DNA of 42,705 bases, taken from positions 1 through 42,705 of the forward strand of contig JAFAUQ010000153.1 of NCBI GenBank assembly GCA_019243195.1, in the 5' to 3' direction. This stretch comes from Hyphomicrobiales bacterium (GTDB taxonomy: Bacteria > Pseudomonadota > Alphaproteobacteria > Rhizobiales > Xanthobacteraceae). The notes under the pieces were generated by a model that saw only the letters and a list, made by a program, of their open reading frames with translations, ran no database searches and was not told where the DNA came from. This document shows positions 40,081 to 42,705 of the stretch, one piece after another; position 1 is the stretch's first letter, and each line of letters opens with the position of its first letter. Both the position numbers and the translations under genes were made by a program.

Positions 40081-41276
40081 AGCGGAACGTCGCGACAATG
40101 TTCGAGGTAAGCCCGTTCGTGCCGCGCCATTAATTCCACCACGTTCTCCCATAACCAGGATGCGCTGCGGCCCTTGCTTCGTCGCCTTCCGGTTAGTTTC
40201 CGTTTCCATTCCCTTCGGGTTGAGGCGTTCATTTGATCGGCATGGGCGCGAGCCAGCACGCCTGCCAAAAAAGCCGCGAGCTTGAGAACCTCGTCCTTCG
40301 CTAGACGGGGGATTTCCGGCTGGATGTCCTGCGGGCGTAGCTCGCGGATGAAAACCGCGCGGCCAAGGATGCGCCCCGGTTGCATCCTTTGACCGACCGA
40401 AGGCGAAAGGCGGCGAGCGGCCAGAACAACCCGCTGCCCGTCATGCTTGGGAAAACCCGCGCGGCGATGTGCAGGCGCTTTCGGCCGCACCGCCTCTTTT
40501 ATGTCGATCAGGCAATAATCCGGTTTTCCGGATTTGTCCTGCACGGCGAGCAAAACCGCATAGCGAAGCCGGCCGAGCGAGCTGCATCCTTTGACCCAAT
40601 AGGCCGCGTCGAGCAAAGTAAGCTTTGTCTTGTTATCGCGTCCGCGCAGGCAGGTGACCAGAGAGCTCATCTCGTCGCTGGCAACGAGCCTGCCGATTTC
40701 ATCGCGCTCTCGCTGCGATATCGGCCAGAAGCGGCTGCCCAGCGGAATGCTTCGTTGCGCGCCGTCGAACCGTTCCTTGCACAGTTTTTTCCAGGATCGG
40801 TTCTCCGCCACGCGCAACAGCTTGCGCAGCAGTTTCGGGTCATCGGCTTTTGCGGGACTGCGGCCCGGCTGCGTCAGGCCGGCCGCGTAGCTCTGCTGCA
40901 AATGCTCCAGCATGCGAGCGGTTGTGACGCCGGAAAGATCCGACGTGGCGGCATCGGCGGCTAATGACAGGCCGAGACGGATCAGGTCGAAGGCAGGATT
41001 GCCGATCGTGGCTTGATCGAAGTCGCGGATTTGAATTTTTATCTCGCCGTCAGAGCTGGCAATGGGTCCGAAATTCCCAATATGACAGTCCCCGCAAATC
41101 CATACCGGCGGCCCTGCCGGTATGGCCGCGGCCGGATGAACAAGCCATTGATAGAAGCTGGTCGTGCTCCCGCGAATGTAGGTTCCGAGCGAGCGGGCCA
41201 TCTTGAGCTTCCGCCGGGCTGCGAGCGGCTTTGCCCGCGCGCTGGGCGAGGGCAGTTTTCTGCCGCTGTCGGCCAT
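40077..41276 (-). CDS. DUF2252 family protein
   Basis: A 399-residue protein. It has the DUF2252 hallmarks: WICGDCHIGNFGPI and the following IQIRDFDQATIGNPAFDLIR (residues about 57-100), reminiscent of the catalytic loop and DFD motif of aminoglycoside-phosphotransferase-like kinases, then LRGRDNKTKLTLLDAAYWV, GCSSLGRLRYAVLL and a C-terminal helix region ending ERAYLEHC. The activity is unproven; a kinase-like fold is plausible. It follows the DUF892 ferritin-like gene by 42 bp on the same strand and is probably co-transcribed with it. Its stop codon lies inside a CTAG-family hairpin, which may have trimmed the natural C-terminus. Confidence 0.88.
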   Translation of the reverse strand: MADSGRKLPSPSARAKPLAARRKLKMARSLGTYIRGSTTSFYQWLVHPAAAIPAGPPVWICGDCHIGNFGPIASSDGEIKIQIRDFDQATIGNPAFDLIRLGLSLAADAATSDLSGVTTARMLEHLQQSYAAGLTQPGRSPAKADDPKLLRKLLRVAENRSWKKLCKERFDGAQRSIPLGSRFWPISQRERDEIGRLVASDEMSSLVTCLRGRDNKTKLTLLDAAYWVKGCSSLGRLRYAVLLAVQDKSGKPDYCLIDIKEAVRPKAPAHRRAGFPKHDGQRVVLAARRLSPSVGQRMQPGRILGRAVFIRELRPQDIQPEIPRLAKDEVLKLAAFLAGVLARAHADQMNASTRREWKRKLTGRRRSKGRSASWLWENVVELMARHERAYLEHCRDVPL

Positions 41277-41318
41277 GGCGGCAGCTGCCGCTTGTTCGCT
41301 ATCGGCGTCTGCCGGCGG

Positions 41319-41828
41319 TCAGCTTGCCGCCTTGCGATTGACGCCCTTTCGCAGCGCAATATTCGACAGTTTCTTATCTGCCGCTTTCTCCTCGTTGAGA
41401 TTTGTTGTAAGAAGGCGAACGACGTCGTCATGGCCCAATTCTTCCGCCCAGGCGATCAGGGTTCCGTAGCGAGCGATCTCATAATGTTCCACGGCCTGGG
41501 CGGAGCCGACGATGGCGGCGTCGAGAACCTGTTTGTCTGCAACTTCGCCGGACAATTCGTCAGCCTCGGTGATGAGACCGTCGATCGCAGGACAGCGGAC
41601 GCCCCGCGGCTGATCGCCGAGCTTCTTGAATACTTGCTCCAGACGATCGACCTGCGTCTTCGTTTCTTCGAGATGGTCTCGCAGTCCCTTGGCCAGATCG
41701 CGGTTGGTGGCTTTTTCGACCATCTCAGGGAGCGCCTTGATAATGCAATTTTCGGCGTAATACATGTCCTTGAGGCCGTGCCGAAACAGGTCCTCCATGG
41801 TCTCGATGTCTTTGCTGAACAAGCCCAT
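41319..41828 (-). CDS. ferritin-like DUF892 (YciE/YciF) protein
   Basis: A 169-residue protein from ATG 41828 with GGGAGA before it. It is a four-helix bundle with probable di-metal ligands: ETMEDLFRHGLKDMYYAE, then DHLEETKTQVDRLEQVF, then AVEHYEIARYGTLIAWAEEL and NLNEEKAADKKL. The DUF892 family (YciE/YciF) is linked to stress responses and has a ferritin-like fold; iron binding is inferred. The frame is open upstream to 41981, but family similarity begins at this Met. First gene of a probable pair with the DUF2252 gene. Confidence 0.9.
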   Translation of the reverse strand: MGLFSKDIETMEDLFRHGLKDMYYAENCIIKALPEMVEKATNRDLAKGLRDHLEETKTQVDRLEQVFKKLGDQPRGVRCPAIDGLITEADELSGEVADKQVLDAAIVGSAQAVEHYEIARYGTLIAWAEELGHDDVVRLLTTNLNEEKAADKKLSNIALRKGVNRKAAS

Positions 41829-42151
41829 CGTGTTTCTCCCGGGAGCGGTGGTTTGACAATCTGGTATGATTGTAACGTTTGCGGAAGCCTTCCGTTCCCG
41901 GCTATGCCGGCGCGAGTCGCATCCAGGAGCGAAATATTCGGGCAGGGGAATCGTTTCTTGAGGCGGAGTCATTAACAACAAGCAAAAACAATAAGCAAGT
42001 GATGTGCCAGCTCAGGACGCGCTAACACATCGCTGTTCCCGTATCGGCGCAGACCGAAGCGATGGAAAGAAAAACGGACCGCCCGGCCACCGGGCGGCCC
42101 GTCGCTCGAGTTTGCTGCCTCGTTATTATTCTTGATGCTTCGCTTAGGTGC
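41829..42151. other. intergenic region
   Basis: It holds the upstream region of the DUF892 gene, with a TTGACAATCTGGTATGATTG-like stretch near 41855 that is A/T-rich on both strands, and the terminator of the minus-strand gene at 42152. No coding frame is convincing. Confidence 0.35.
42065..42100 (-). terminator. intrinsic terminator
   Basis: On the minus strand the arms CCGCCCGG and CCGGGCGG (42079-42086 and 42090-42097) form a perfect 8-bp stem with a 3-nt loop, followed by a T-rich run (complement of 42065-42074). It lies about 50 bp after the stop of the gene at 42152-42373 and is the best-formed terminator in the window. Confidence 0.85.
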
Positions 42152-42373
42152 TTAGCGTTCCTCGCACACCTTCACGGTCTTCATCGCCGAGGAGGCTTCT
42201 TCGCGCGTCTTGTAGACGGTCCCGTCCGGCCCAACGACTTTGCTCGTAGCGACGGTCGGGCGCGATTCGGTGATGGTGCAGCGCTTCGTCGTCGAGTCAT
42301 GGACGATGTAGTAGTCGGCGAAGGCAGGCGTGGCGAATGACAGCGCGACGGCTGCCACCAGAAGTTTGTACAT
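42152..42373 (-). CDS. small secreted protein
   Basis: A 73-residue protein from ATG 42373, preceded by GGAGGACCACC. Residues 1-19 form a signal peptide (MYKLLVAAVALSFATPAFA). The mature part is polar, with two Cys (in KRCTITES and VKVCEER) that could form a disulphide, and a repeated Thr/Lys/Val pattern (VGPDGTVYKTREEASSAMKT). Similar small exported proteins are common in Bradyrhizobium relatives. No function is known. An intrinsic terminator follows. Confidence 0.8.
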   Translation of the reverse strand: MYKLLVAAVALSFATPAFADYYIVHDSTTKRCTITESRPTVATSKVVGPDGTVYKTREEASSAMKTVKVCEER

Positions 42374-42508
42374 GGTGGTCCTCCAAGGTGGTTTCCCCGA
42401 CATAAATCCGCCAGCGCCGGCTTGGTTCCCGCCAAGCGGCGCAACAGGCGAAATGGTTAAGGCAAATCGGGCGCGCTGCTTACGCCAATACCGCAAATCA
42501 AGCGCGCC

Positions 42509-42637
42509 GTAGGGTGGGGCTAAGGCGGAGGCGCGCAGCGCCGACGACGTGCCCACGGCGGTCTTTCCAACAAACAAAGGTTCATCGTCGGTGGGCACAC
42601 GGCCTCCGCTGCGCTGCGGCCGTTTAGCCCACCCTAC
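42509..42637. repeat. GTAGGGTGGGG / CCCACCCTAC inverted repeat
   Basis: The outer arms are GTAGGGTGGGGCTAA (42509-42523) and TTTAGCCCACCCTAC (42623-42637). An inner inverted pair is GTGCCCAC (42549-42556) and GTGGGCAC (42591-42598). This nested palindrome with GTAGGGTGGG ends is a familiar intergenic repeat in Hyphomicrobiales genomes. It lies between the small secreted gene and the partial gene at the window end. Confidence 0.65.
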
Positions 42638-42655
42638 AGCAGCGGAGAGTTTCTC

Positions 42656-42705
42656 ATGGAAGCCGGCAGGATCATCAACCAGGGCCAGGCCGCGGGCGAC
42701 CCGCA
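42656..42705 (+). CDS. hypothetical protein, 5' end only
   Basis: ATG 42656 is preceded by GGAGAG at a good distance and opens a frame that runs to the window edge (MEAGRIINQGQAAGDP). Only 16 residues are visible, so no family can be assigned. Confidence 0.5.
   Translation, partial: MEAGRIINQGQAAGDP

Overview
The window looks like chromosomal DNA of a high-GC alphaproteobacterium of the Hyphomicrobiales, most like the Bradyrhizobium/Nitrobacteraceae group. The evidence is an Omp25-type surface protein, a DUF1236 protein, a DUF1488 protein, CsbD-like proteins, RHH_4-type ribbon-helix-helix proteins, several very short helical proteins of a kind common in that group, and abundant palindromic intergenic repeats. 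The genus is inferred from family knowledge, not proven. No rRNA, tRNA, complete insertion sequence, phage gene or CRISPR array was seen. The region reads as accessory: many short or decayed genes, repeated DNA, and few long operons.

Layout. 1-3.7 kb: small hypothetical genes, a ribbon-helix-helix regulator, an RlpA-like protein and repeats. 3.7-9.5 kb: a frameshifted ELWVTDGT/FG-GAP repeat protein, divergent from a large fusion of glycosyltransferase-like domain, TPR and O-GlcNAc-transferase-like domain. 9.6-16.3 kb: an AraC-type regulator, an outer-membrane barrel protein, small genes (one interrupted by an amber codon) and the glycogen debranching enzyme glgX. 16.3-19.6 kb: debris made of 3' ends of other genes, a Trp/Arg/Gly-rich small protein, a decayed CsbD gene and a di-haem c-type protein. 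19.6-26.5 kb: a winged-helix/TPR regulator divergent from a methyltransferase, a DUF1236 repeat protein, and a divergent pair with Tat-like signals (TPP-dependent oxidase-like enzyme and bicupin oxalate decarboxylase). 26.5-29.5 kb: a c-di-GMP group (two PilZ genes, a GGDEF cyclase, a Flp pilin), then a possible small RNA. 29.5-38.1 kb: an EamA transporter, small stress-type proteins, a two-gene unit of MetE-like enzyme and hybrid histidine kinase, and an AI-2E family membrane protein. 38.1-42.7 kb: small regulators, a DUF892 ferritin-like gene followed by a DUF2252 gene, and a small secreted protein.

The most striking non-coding feature is a family of hairpins of about 75 bp bounded by CTAG. 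They occur singly or joined by fixed 13-14 nt linkers into compound arrays. Their stems differ in sequence but keep perfect or near-perfect pairing, and in at least two places the bounding CTAG supplies the stop codon of the adjacent gene. The most interesting protein context is the triple-domain glycosyltransferase beside a Thr/Ser-rich repeat protein that could be its acceptor.
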